Below, piece after piece: positions 53,231 through 64,000 of a stretch of 64,000 nt of DNA. Each line of letters opens with the position of its first letter. Positions within the stretch are counted from its first letter, which is position 1. The notes under the pieces are model-generated. The model had not been told where the DNA came from. It was given only the letters and a program-made list of their open reading frames with translations, and did not search any database. Made by a program: the position numbers and the translations under genes. The stretch comes from Aegilops tauschii subsp. strangulata (taxonomy: Eukaryota; Streptophyta; Magnoliopsida; Poales; Poaceae): NCBI RefSeq assembly GCF_002575655.3, contig NC_053036.3:195332788-195396787 (forward strand). Reading direction: 5' to 3'.

Positions 53231-55885
53231 TGTAGCGACCAGACCTCAAATGGTCTGTGCTGCTGTACACCAGTGTCATCCCTGGATCAGTAATGCTGAC
53301 ACGCACAGTACAAATGGAGGATTTAAAACAGAGTAGCAATGACACACTTATTACATCGAATATCTCCAAAGAGATTAAGTATGATAAACATGGCTTAAGG
53401 CCATCTAAAACGATAACAGCGGAAGACTTGGAAGATAAGTGAGTCCATCAACTCCAGCGGCATCACTGAGTATAAGACCACGACCTAAGGCACCTTACTC
53501 GTCGTCTGAAAAGTATGCAACATGAAACGTTGCAGCCCGAAAACGGGTCAGCACATAGAATATGCTGGCAAAGTAACACATAGAGGATAATGAACAATAA
53601 TAAGGCTATACTACATGCATATATGGCTGGTGGAAAGCTCTATGGTTACAATTTTGCGAAAAGCCAATTTTACCCTACTTCAAAGGAATAAATTTTATTT
53701 AACTATCATGGTGGTTGTGAAACATTGAGATGGCTGACAGCATCTCAATCCCAATTAAGAATCATCATTAACCCAACAAAATTAATTAAAAGTAACATGG
53801 TGATGAGATTCACATGATAATCCAGGTACTAGATACTCAAGTTGTCCATAACCGGGGACACGGCTAACCATGATTAGTTTGTACACTCTGCAGAGGTTTG
53901 TGCACTTTTCCCCACAAGACTCGATCTCCTCCGTTGGATTACTCGCACTACATGGTGTTTGAGTAACGGATGACCGAGACACAGTCTTTCAGAAGTGTTT
54001 GCACCTTACGTATGGGTAGACAGTTACACCTACTTTCCCCTACATCTGCTAGTCTACCACTGTAAGAGTTCACACAACTTAATCAACTATGCTAGAGCCC
54101 ATAATAGCTTGCGGCTGCACACGGAAGTTTCTAGCATGAATAATCTTATGATCCCTTTGAACCTGGGTGGCGGTCCAAAAGAAAAACAGGCAATCCTGGA
54201 ATACCCAGGTACCTCAATCCACCCAGATGTGAGTTTTAGTTTCCACCTTAAGTAAACCATTAATTAACAATCTCACATCTGTCATGGAAATCTCTCAAAC
54301 CCAATCCACGTCTACGAGCATAGCATGGCAATATAATAGCAGCGTAGAAGTAACTCCCAAGGGTTTGATAAACAAAACAGGTAATAGGTACTACCTCAAC
54401 TACTTCCCAATACCCACAATTTAATTAGATCCTAATCATGCAAGTGTTTGAGGAAAATAGATCTAAAGCAATAAAAACTGGGTATGGAAGGTATATGATC
54501 AAAGTGTTACTTGCCTTGCTGATGATCCGCAAAACCTAGCGATTCGAAGTAACAAGCGGCACACTCCGGGTACTCTATCGCAAACAAACAAGCAAACAAT
54601 AAGTACTCATCTAATGCACAGGTAAAACTCGAATGAAAGATCCAACCAGAAAGTTCAACTTACGAACTCCGGTTTGCAAAAAGAATCAACTCGAAAGAAG
54701 CAACGAAACTCAAATTGCGAAAGAAAGAAGCTTCGTTTACTAATCTGGATCTAGGTCAAATTTTACAGTAGCAAAAACTTGTTTGAGTAGGTTAAAAGGA
54801 AAGAGAATTTCGAGACGAAACTCTAGGCGCTTGAATCGCCTGATTCCGATAAACGAGCGAGAAGTTAAACAGAAACGAAGATTCGATCAGAAATCGAATC
54901 TGAGAAAATAGCGAAAAAATCCGACGAAAAAGAAAAATGGACGAACGGTTAAAGAACGGACGTTCGTTAATAGAGAAAAACCGATGAACGCGTTCGTTAA
55001 AACGAACGGTTCGGTGAACGCTCGCAAAATAATAAAACCGAAAAAACCGATCTAGGGTTTTTTTTAAAGAAAACCAGCAACCGAACGAGCGCCGAGGTAC
55101 CTCGTCGGGGCATGCTCCGGCGGGGCTCCGGCGGCTCAGGGCGAGGGGCGGCGAGGGCGCGGGGTGCTCGGGCGGTGAGGGGGCGGCAAACGGCGGCGGC
55201 GGCGGGATGAGGTGAGAGGAGGGGGGTGCGGGGGGTGTAAATAGGAGGGGGGGCTCCGGTGGCTTGGGGGAGGGGCAAGCCGGCGGGGGCGTGCGGGGCT
55301 CGGACTCCGGCGGCGGCGGCTCCCGGGCGCGAGGAGGACGACGCGGGCGGGCCGGCCTGCGGCTCGGCTGAGCTCGGCCCAGTCGGGCGCAGTGCATTTT
55401 TTTAAATGTTCCGCGGAAAATAATTCGTAGAAAAATAAATAAAAGTCCAAAAAAGCTAAAACAAATTTTCCCCGTCTAGTTAGAAAATCTAGAATAGGGT
55501 GAACATTTTTTAACACAAAATTAAATTTTTGAAAACATGCAATATTTTTAATGCAATTAAAATTGCAAATAAAATCCGAATAAATTCCAATAAATGATTT
55601 TAACACTTTTTCTCCAGTATTTCAATTGTTTTGGAGAAGTCATATTTTCTCCTCTCATTTATTATTAAAATGAAATATTTTTCCGGAGAGAAAATAATTA
55701 AAACCAAAATCCTCGTTTTATTATTTGATGAAAATCAAATATGAAAATTCGAGAAATTCCCCAACTCTCTCCGAGGGTCCTTGAGTTGCTTAGGACTTAT
55801 CGAGGATTTGTCAAAATGCAATAAAACATGATATGCAATGATGATCTATGTATAACATACCAAATTGAAAATTTGGGATGTTACA
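53231..55885 (-). repeat. 5' LTR of element G (2,655 bp)
   Basis: It starts TGTAGCGACC and ends TTGGGATGTTACA in plus coordinates, and carries the promoter for the element. Its TATA-like sequence is mutated and its GGC run is shorter than in the 3' LTR. Confidence 0.94.
53863..53895 (-). repeat. Double-palindrome motif, element G 5' LTR
   Basis: CTAACCATGATTAG (53863-53876) and CTCTGCAGAG (53886-53895, perfect palindrome), spaced as in the other families. Confidence 0.7.
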
Positions 55886-55890
55886 GAAAG
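55886..55890. repeat. Target site duplication of element G, right copy (GAAAG)
   Basis: GAAAG matches 45095-45099; element E resumes here. Confidence 0.95.
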
Positions 55891-55937
55891 AGATCAAGTG
55901 TTTTGTAAAAGATCAAGTATCTAAACCGCCCGGCGGT

Positions 55938-58900
55938 TCAATCTTCCTGGCCTTGCTGACTGGAGGCTTCTGCGTCATCCTTCTCCAGTTCTTCGTCCTC
56001 CTCCGCCATTTGAAAAGTTGGTGATGACCAATCGATGCTAGATAAGGCTTGAAATTCAGCTTCGTCATCTATAAGATCAGACGGCTCAACTTCAGGGGCA
56101 AAAGTGTGCTTACGAATTGGTGGGATTAAGTTCATCACTTTGTAAGCCGGAGTTGGCATCTTCTGATTCGCCTTGTCATAAGCCGGATGATACTTGGAAA
56201 GATCCGAGTTATTGGCAATCACAGTGGCCATTGGACGTATTTCCTTTACGCAAGCCGTGAAGTCCTTTTGATCAAATGGAGTGCCATCTTCCTTTAAGCT
56301 TGGGTATCCAGTGGCTACCTCAGACGGGTCAAGCTCTCGTACCCATGCCTTGGCCCGGCTCAAAGCCGTCACGGAACCGGCTCTTGCAGACGATCGTTTC
56401 ATTTTTTTAAATCTGATAGGCAACACAGAAAGCTTTTTCAACACATCCATTAATAGAGTAGGCGCTTGGCTCGCCGGTGAAATTGCGGCTAATGCACGTT
56501 GAGCACCGGTGTACAGCTGCTCGACAAGTGTATAGACAGCCTTGAGCTTCACAAGCATGTCTTGATTCAGATTGCTACTCCTGGGACCTGGATATATCAC
56601 AGATTGGTTAAATGCGGGTTATATGATCACAATAAAAATTCACTTTTGATGACTAGCGAGGCGACTCACCAAAGATGGCAGAAACCATCTGAGATACACG
56701 GCGTTTTAAGCCGGTGAGCTCAGTGGTCACCTCTTGAAGAGTTGCCTCTGTTTTCTCAGCCCGCTCCGTTAAAGCAGTCTTTTCTTCAGCCCAAGTCTTT
56801 TTCTCCGCCTTGAAACTGGTCTTCAGCTTTTCCGAGTCATCCACGCTAAAATGGAACTTTGACTCAGCTTTCCGGGTCTAAGTTTCCTGAGTCGCCAGCC
56901 GGGTCTTGGCGTCGTTCAATTGAGACTCAAGTTCAGCAGTAGCAGACTGTATGAAGTACAGCGTTATCAACATTTATATCAAGGTTACAAGAATATAAGT
57001 CCCAAGTCTTTTGTAAGCAACGACACTTGACACTTGGGGGCTAATGTCTGTCAAAGAAATTTTTCAAGGAAACGGCTCTTATTACTAAAGTCCCAAGCAC
57101 TTTGCAAGCAAGACTACTTGGCACTTGGGGGCTAATCCATATCGCTTGTATCTTCTTCATATTGAGCCGGATGTGCTGTAAACAGTCCCAACTGACTCAT
57201 CGGGGCTATGCAGTTAAGCTCTCTTTTCTTACAAATGATAAATAGGACCGGCTCATTCATGCTGATTAAACCGGCCCTTGGGGACTATGGGTGTAAATTT
57301 AAAACTGTTTAAACATCCGGTTTATATTTAAACCGAACTTGGAGGGATTCTAGGACAGAAGTTTATGGATTCTTCTAAGTCTACAGCCTATTCAATCTTA
57401 TCATAACCAGTAGACTTGGGGGCTGGCAGGATGTACATAACTTATTTAAAGCCGGAAGTCATACCTCATGTTTCTAGTGCATCTGTTTCACCATATCAAT
57501 CTCAAGGTCGCGACTGGAATGAAGTTGGTGAAGATACCCAGGGAATACTTCATTGATGGTCAATTGAGAGTAATCAGCAATGTGAAATTTCATTTTTCGC
57601 CTCTCAATGACCTCATCTTTCGCGGAGTACTTGGCTAAGACGGTTGGATGTCCCGGTTCTTTGAAACTGGTGCTGGTAATGATAACATCTTCACCATGTC
57701 CTTCTGGCGGCTTAAGTGGATTGGATGATTCAGGGAACACAGGATTAGCATCCGTATGATCACGGGAAAGGTCAGGAATCTCAGACGGAGGGTCAGTGGC
57801 AGTTTCTTTCGGCTGTTTGTCAGAAGCTTCAGGTGTAGGGACTTGCTGTTCCGGTTCAGCAATTTCAGGTGCCTCTTGTTAGGCTTTGCTTGGCCACTGC
57901 ACGGGTTATGACAAGTCAGCATAAATATCAGAGTATAAAGAGTTACAGAGCAAAATTAATTGCCATTACCCAGGGGCAGTTTTAAAAGCCGACAGCTCGA
58001 TTTGCGACGAGTCGCTAGAGGAGGAACGGGCAAGTTCCTGGTAAATGATCATCAACAGAGTTAAGTGATAAACAAATAAGACCTGCTAATGGGTCAAAGG
58101 AGTAACTTAAAAAGAACCTCGTTTCACCGTTTTCGAGGAGCGGGAGTGTTGGGTAAGCCGAAGGACAACTCTTCAACGCCGCTCGTCCGGGTCTGAGGTC
58201 GATTCTCATGTTGCTGTTGCTTCAAAAGAAAGTGAGGATCTAAATAAGCTAAAGGGTGTGAAAACCTTATTTTTGGTTTACTTGTCGAAGTTTCTATCTT
58301 GGCAAAGGCTCTGAGCCGGAGGAAATAATAGTTACCTCTTCTTCAGCTGCTTGGCTGGCTCCCGTGTCAGCCTGATAATAGTCAGTGTCAATAAGATGAT
58401 TGAAAAATGAGCCAAGAGACTCAAGGGCTACCTCTGACTCAGAGGTGTCATCCAGTTTAAGCAGATCAGAGGCACTTGGTTTCTTTTTTTCTCTTGGTGG
58501 TCTTCTTGACGACTTTCTTCGCGGCTTTCTTAACAGCCCTGGCCTTCTTGGCGGCTTCATGATCATACTCCGTCTTCCAAAAGTCGGATTTAGCCTGTAA
58601 AAGTCAGCAAAGGTTGAGTTAATAAGGTATTTGGATGATGAGGTAAAGATAAGTAGTTCAGAGACTTACATCTGGTGGCGGGTTAAGCTTGCAGAAAGGG
58701 GCCAGACCCACTTTAACACAATCTTTCGGGTCATTATTCAGAAGAGACTTAACCATTTCATTTACTGCTTCATCAGTTAATGGTGCAGAGCTGTCATGCA
58801 GTGAATCTTTTTCACCACCAGTGTAAGTGCACATTAAGCCGGTGCGGCGACTCAAGGGAATGATCCGCCAAGAAACCCAGCACCTGACTAAATCTACGCC

Positions 58901-59563
58901 AGTTAGCCCATTTCCTAGCAGAGCCTTAACCTTCACAATGGTAGGAGCAATTTTCTTCCGTTCAGCGGCGGTAAGTTTTTGAGGAAGATTGTGCTTTGGA
59001 TCCAGGCGCTCGACACGGTAACCCGGCAGTGGATTCTCGTCAGCCGGATAAGTATCTTTGCAATAAAACCACGTCTGTTTCCAATCTTTTGGGTGACTCA
59101 GCAGGGAGGCATAAGGGAAGATGGCATCTCTTCTGCGTTGAATTGATATTCCGCCAAGCTCCAAGCTAGGGCCGTTTGTGAACTCAGTCTGGCGGTTCAA
59201 GTAAAAACACTCTCTAAAGAGATCAACACTGGGCTCCTCTTGAAGGTATACTTCACAGAAGACTTGAAAGTTGCAGATATTTGACACGGAATTGGGTCCA
59301 ATGTCTTGAGGATGGAGCTGGAAAAAGTGCAGAATGTCCTGGAAAAATTTAGAGCCTGGCGGCGAGAAGCCCCGGTTCATGTGGTCAGTAAAAACGATGA
59401 CTTCGCCATCCTTCGGCTGAGGTCTTTCTTCGCCCGGGTCAGGAGCACGGTAATGCATCACACTCTGGGCGGGCAGATACCCGACTTTGAAAAAGTCCTT
59501 AAATGTGCCCTCGGTGACGATGGAGGGGACCCAGTTGCATGTGTAGACTGTTTTTGGTGGCAT
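55938..59563 (-). pseudogene. Antisense gene of element E (PF04195-like), seven exons, decayed
   Basis: Transcribed opposite to the element, near its 3' end. Exons by splice signals (native order): 59563-58670 (ATG start; donor GTAAGT), 58594-58336 (acceptor TTTTACAG), 58219-58118, 58014-57970, 57896-57465, 56946-56670 (donor GTGAGT), 56587-55938 (ends in stop). Exon 1 has a region (about residues 55-125) resembling the putative gypsy-type transposon domain PF04195. Exon 2 is Lys/Arg rich, a likely nuclear signal. Exon 6 is coiled coil. The last exon is helical with an acidic end. Lesions: a one-base gain in an A run near 58485, stops at 58125 (TGA), 57879 (TAA), 57474 (TAG) and 56878 (TAG). 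This matches the antisense gene known near the 3' end of Grande-type elements (called gene 23 there). Same family as the gene in D. Exon limits are predictions. Confidence 0.7.
56997..57136. repeat. Direct repeat in an intron of the element E antisense gene
   Basis: AAGTCCCAAG...TTTG...AAGCAA...ACTTG.CACTTGGGGGCTAAT occurs at about 56997-57047 and again at about 57090-57136. Imperfect, period about 93 bp. Confidence 0.6.
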
Positions 59564-60046
59564 GGTAAAAAGAGAGCCTAATAGAAAGGAAAATTTTGCC
59601 GGCTTAAGTCAGTTGGTGAAAACACAAGTTAAACAGTTACAGCATATACTCAGCATGGCAGCTTAAGTGAGGACTAATGATATATGAGTAAGTATAAGCC
59701 GGTGAGGTAAGCCACCATAACCAGCATAGATGTTCAACATTTGACTTAGTGTTGGGACAAACAGGTTTCACAGATTGAGAATATAAATTCGGATCTGCAA
59801 CTGTTCAGAAAAAGGAAATAAATTCTAAACCTATGGAGGCGGCAGCAGAAAAGCAGAGGCACCCCAGAAGAAATCTGTTGCGATAAGGATATGATCTAGT
59901 ATCAAAAACAGGTGCTTAAATTACTACCGCGCGAGATTTATGTGGTTTTCTGGATCTAAGCCATGGATCTAAGCAAGAAAAAAGAAGGGCGGCGACGAAC
60001 ACCGATGAACACTGAAACCCTAATGACAGATCTATGACGAGGGAAA
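59564..60046. other. Upstream region of the antisense gene of element E
   Basis: AT-rich, no coding frame recognised. It lies upstream of the ATG at 59563 and should hold the promoter of the antisense gene, but I cannot pick out a clear TATA box. The right end was cut by element H. Confidence 0.5.
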
Positions 60047-60792
60047 TGTAATGCCCACGATGCGGCTATATCTCCCACGTGTCGAGGCACGACTTAGAGG
60101 CATAACCGCATAGTGGTTTTGTCGCAAGAAGGGTCATCTTCACACAATCCCATGTAATGAACAAGAATGGGATAAAGAGTTGGCTTACAATCGCCACTTC
60201 ACACAATACATAAATATTATTCATACATCATCCAAAATACAAACATATAGACCGACTACGGTCAAAATCCAGAAGAAAATAAGACAACCCCAAATGCTAG
60301 ATCCCCGATCGTCCCAACTGGGCTCCACTACTGATTATCAGGAAAAGACACATAGTAACGACCACGTTCCTCGTCGAACTCCCACTTGAGATCGACCCGA
60401 TCATCTGCACTGGCCTCGTCGGCACCTGCAACTGTTTTGGTAGAATCTATGAGTCACGGGGACTCAGCAATCTCACACCCGCGAGATCAAGACTATTTAC
60501 GCTCACAGGAAAGGGAGGTGTAATAAGGTGGAGCTGCAGCAGCAAAAGCATATATGGTGGCTAACTTGCGCAAAAGAGAGCGAAAAGAGAAGCAACGGAA
60601 CGGACGTCATCTAGCAATGACCAAGAAGTGATCCTGAACACCTACTTACGTCATACATAACCCAGACCATGTTCACTTCCCGGACTCCGCCGAGAAGAGA
60701 CCATCACGGCTACACACGCAGTTGATGTATTATACTTGGGGTCAAGTGACAAGTTCTCTACAACCGGACATTAACAAATTCCCATCTTCCTC

Positions 60793-60834
60793 ATAACCGC
60801 GGGCACGACTTTCGAAAGATAATACCCTGCAGGG
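60793..60834 (-). repeat. Double-palindrome motif, element H LTR
   Basis: CTTTCGAAAG (60809-60818) and CCCTGCAGGG (60825-60834), both perfect palindromes, with ACCGCGGGCACGA next to the first. About 760-790 bp from the native LTR 3' end. Confidence 0.75.
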
Positions 60835-63739
60835 GTGTCCCAACTTAGCCCATCATAAGCTCTCACGGTCAACGAAGGATAAACCTTCTCCCGGAAAGAC
60901 CCGATCAGTCTCGGAATCCCGGTTTACAAGACATTTCGACAATGGTAAAACAAGACCAGCAAAGCCGCCCGAATGTGCCGACAAATCCCGATAGGAGCTG
61001 CACTCTCGTTCTCAGGGCACACCGGATGAGCACTACGTACAGCTAAAACCAATCCTCGAGTTTCCCCAAGGTGGCGCTGCAAGTGGCTCTAGTTTGGACC
61101 AGCACTCAGAGGAACACTGGCCCGGGGGTTTAAATAAAGATGACCCTCGGGCTCGCGAAAACCCGGGGGAAAAGGCTTAGGTGGCAAATGGTAAAACCAA
61201 AGTTGGGCCTTGCTGGAGGAGTTTTATTCAAGGCGAACTGTCAAGGGGGTCCCATAAATCACCCGACCGCGTAAGGAACGCAAACTCAAGGAACATAATC
61301 CCGGTATATCAGTAACTAGGGCGGCAAGAGTGGAACAAAACACCAGGCATAAGGCCGAGCCTTCCACCCTTTACCAAATATATAGATGCATTAATTAAAT
61401 AAGAGATATTGTGATATCCCAACATATCCATGTTCCGACATGGAACAAACTTCAACTTCACCTGCAACTAGCAACGCTATAAGAGGGGCTGAGCAAAAGC
61501 GGTAACTTAGCCAATCAATGGTTTGCTAGGAAAGGATGGTTAGGGGCTGACATGGCAGAATGGGTGACATGATATAGCAAGTGATGGGTAGCGGAGCATG
61601 GCAATAGAGCGAACAACTAGCAAAGCAAAGATAGAAGTGATTTCGAGGGGTGGTCATCTTGCCTGCAAGGTTCTCCGAGTTGTCGAAAGCTTGATCCTCA
61701 TAAGCGTACTCAACAGGTTCCTCGTTCACGAACTCGTCTCCCGGCTCTACCCAAGACAAGAACACAAGCAACGGAACCACAATCAATCAAGAGAAATGCA
61801 CAAGCAACATGATGCAAAACATGTATGATATGCAAGATATGATATGCGATGCATATGCGTGCTCCGGAGGGGAAATGATGAACAAGGCAGTAACTTGGCA
61901 AACCAAACATGCCACTGGAAAGGTGAGATGATTTCGGTCAAAATCGATATAAAGATCACCGGAATCGGATGCACGGTTTGCAAATGGCAAGCAAAACAAG
62001 AATGACACTAATCTGCGATAAACAGCAAGATAACACTTAAAATGCAACAAACAACAATGCTACAGCACCCCAACATAGCAACAAAGCACATTGAAATAAT
62101 CTACAGGATATGCTTGACAAAAGATGAACACTGAGCTACGGCTAGATCACAATATATCCAGCTCAAACAAGCATGGCAAAAGTGCAAAAGATAACAGGTT
62201 CACAGACTTGGTGAAAAACTGGACATGGCAGTAAACAGCATCAGGTAGCAATGTTCGGAGCACGAAATCAACATGCTACAGGAACTTAACATAGCAAAAA
62301 GGCATGGCAGTGTTCTACTAAAAGCACATGACAAAAGCCCCTTACTGACCATAAGCCAAAAAGGACCAGAAGATATGATGGCAAGCATGTAAACATAGCA
62401 AGTTTCGTTATCAGGTTTCAGACTTGGCAGAAAACAGAGCATGGCAGAAATTATAATATGAAGGCCTCTTTGTGAGCTTGATGCACTCACTACAGAGCAA
62501 TGCATGACAAACCAAGCATACCTACAGCAAGATGGCATGTTTATGAAACGATCCATGGCAAGAACAAATACATAGCATGTATGGATCAACTACAATAAGC
62601 TTGGCAAAATTGCATATCATGTTAAGAATCTGCCAGAAATATTTTATAGCAAAAGTAGAGCAAGATTGAGTCATCCTATGGCACTCCATAATTGCAAACA
62701 ATTACAGGAATTGATCAATTACAACTATAGGTACAAAACATCCTTACTGAACATCTCCAAAATATGCATGGATATCTCTGTAGCATCAAGTTTACATGGC
62801 AACAAAATAACAGCAGACGAGGACTTGGAGAAATCACACAGTCCCTGAAATCAGAAATATTATGGGGCCTACTTTGCATGCTTGTGCTAGTCACCACAGA
62901 GATCACAAAAATACATGGACTACACCACTGGAAATATGGCATGGCATACTTCAAAACACATGTAGAGCTCATGCCCAAAAGATGCACAGATTAAATGATA
63001 CAAAAATAACAAATCTCCAAGTTCTGATAAGAACCAGAGAATAACAGCAACTAGCCCTCTTCCAACAGATATTTGGGCATCAAGATGACCTCTAATGAAC
63101 ATGGTGCAATTTAACAAAATGAAGAGCATTACGAGACGGACAATTTGACATATTACACGCGCGAATCGGAGCTACAAGCAAGGAGTTATGGCATCACGAA
63201 CAAGTGCACATGCTGAGAGAATTGCAGGACTTAGAGAAAAAATAGAGGGAGCTCGGGGGAAAAGTCAACGGGGCTATACCGATCGGATCTGAGGATGGAG
63301 CTCGCTAGGGTTCGGGGCACGGCGGCCGGAGCTCTCGCCGGAGCTTGCCGGAGGGGAGGAGGAAGCGACGGCGAGGCGGAGGAGGAGGCGAGGCCGAAGG
63401 GCGGCGGGGCCGCGGCTCCGGCGAGGGGAGTCGCGGAGGACGGCGGCGACGGCGGGGAGGTGCGCCGGAGCACGGCGGGTGGTGGGCAGCCGTGGCGCCG
63501 GCGAGGCGCAAAGGCGGCGGCGCGGGCCAGGCGCGGGAGGCGGCGGGCGGCTCGGGCCCGGGAGGGCCGCGGTCGGGCCTGCGGGCCGCGGCGGCGGCGA
63601 CGGCGCGAGCATGCCACGTGGCGGCTCGAGAGTGGTTGCGGTGGGCGGCGCGGTTGTCCGGCGGGCGCTGGACGCGTCCGCCCTCGGAGAGAGGATTTAG
63701 GGTTTCCGGAGACTGCGAAAGTATTTCGGGATGCCCACA

Positions 63740-63748
63740 TATTTATAG
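63740..63748 (-). promoter_or_regulatory. TATA box in element H LTR
   Basis: The native strand reads CCTATAAATATG, just upstream of the GC-rich leader and pointing into it. Confidence 0.65.
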
Positions 63749-64000
63749 GTAGAGGGAGCTAGGAGGCTCCAAATGAGGTGCGGTTTTCGCCCACACGATC
63801 GTGATCGAACGACCTAGAGCATGGAAGAGAGTTTGGTGGGTTTTGGGCTGGTTTTAGAGGGGGTTTTTGCTGGACACTCAAATGGACATTGCGGATGCCC
63901 GGTTAACCGTTGGAGTACCAAACGACCTCCAAATGGAACGAAACTTGACCGGTGGTCTCCGGGTGGTATATTAAGGCCACTTGACAAGCCTCGGTCCATT

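Larger units (their letters stand above)
45100..55885 (-). mobile_element. Element G: chromodomain Gypsy element with complete structure
   Basis: LTRs 45100-47784 and 53231-55885, primer site, polypurine tract, accessory ORF and gag-pol on the minus strand, and target duplication GAAAG. By hand count the LTRs differ by roughly 35 substitutions in 2.65 kb (about 1.3 percent), plus indels in a GGC-rich stretch; at 1.3e-8 per site per year that is about half a million years. gag-pol carries five stops but no frameshift, so the element cannot move on its own, though its termini and primer site are intact and it could be mobilised in trans. Confidence 0.95.
25939..60046 (+). mobile_element. Element E: outer Tat-type Gypsy element, interrupted by D, F, G and H
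   Basis: Visible segments are 25939-27451, 38928-45099 and 55886-60046. Joined in order they give gag, protease, RT, RNase H, a second archaeal-type RNase H, integrase, a 3' region with repeats, and a spliced gene on the opposite strand. This order, with the extra RNase H and a downstream antisense gene, is characteristic of the Tat lineage (Grande and RIRE2 types). Neither LTR is in the window. Segment 38928-39738 repeats 26641-27451 (see findings), so part of gag is present twice. It is the oldest structure here, judged by nesting and by the number of stops. Confidence 0.85.
60047..64000 (-). repeat. Element H: LTR of another long-LTR Gypsy-type element (right end outside window)
   Basis: It begins TGTAATGCCC in plus coordinates (native 3' end GGGCATTACA) directly after element E sequence; the bases GGAAA before it should be the target duplication. 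It carries the double palindrome, and a GC-rich block (63240-63720) next to a TATA box, the same plan as the other LTRs. It extends at least 3,954 bp to the window edge with no end seen, so no coding region of H is visible. The Arg/Pro/Gly-rich frames at 63231-63762 are in the GC-rich leader and are not treated as genes. The orientation follows the TATA box. CATGGCA occurs repeatedly between 62170 and 62945. Confidence 0.75.

Noticed and set aside
62150..62980. Repeated CATGGCA words in the LTR of element H as a satellite
   Set aside because: Irregular spacing and no longer shared unit; probably compositional.

Overview
The window is plant DNA from a large, repeat-packed grass genome. The terminal sequence of the CACTA transposon and the style of the Gypsy retrotransposons match Triticeae (wheat, barley, Aegilops); this is recognition from memory, not a search. 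I found no ordinary host gene, rRNA, tRNA or CRISPR array. Essentially every base can be assigned to a stack of nested transposable elements, labelled A to H here.

Layout, from the oldest container inward. Element E (25939-60046, + strand) is a decayed Tat-type Gypsy element with gag, protease, RT, RNase H, a second archaeal-type RNase H, integrase and a spliced antisense gene near its 3' end. It was split by D (up to 25938, - strand), by F (27452-38927, - strand), by G (45100-55885, - strand, clean 5-bp duplication GAAAG) and by H (from 60047). D is another Tat-type element that has lost pol but keeps its antisense gene. D was hit by C (14812-20075, + strand, decayed chromodomain Gypsy). C was hit by a CACTA transposon B (12676-14811 visible). 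B was hit by A (1-12675, - strand), a young chromodomain Gypsy element with an intact 1,492-codon gag-pol frame, a separate intact 252-aa ORF in front of gag, and LTRs differing by only about 0.5 percent. That is five levels of nesting (E > D > C > B > A). The left ends of A, B, C, D and E and the right ends of E and H lie outside the window.

How the parts work together. A is the only element here that looks able to make its own proteins. Its LTR carries a promoter and a very long transcribed leader, followed by an initiator-tRNA primer site, a possible accessory ORF, and gag-pol. G and F have the same plan but carry nonsense mutations. G keeps an accessory ORF with a predicted compact N-terminal fold, a coiled coil and a SUMO-interacting-like acidic tail. 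F keeps only a tail remnant.

Most interesting points. (1) All chromodomain-type LTRs in the window (A, C, F, G, H) carry, about 0.6-0.85 kb from the LTR 3' end, a pair of short palindromes. Their sequences differ between families but stay palindromic (compensatory change), followed by a conserved CCGTGTCC-type block. (2) Accessory ORFs lie between the 5' LTR and gag, each with a strong 3' splice site at its ATG. (3) F and E share a rearranged junction at 38927 that duplicates 811 bp of E and leaves an LTR-internal-LTR-internal chain. (4) Nonsense mutations are mostly TAG, and where a sister copy exists the ancestor is often CAG, as expected from deamination of CHG-methylated cytosine.
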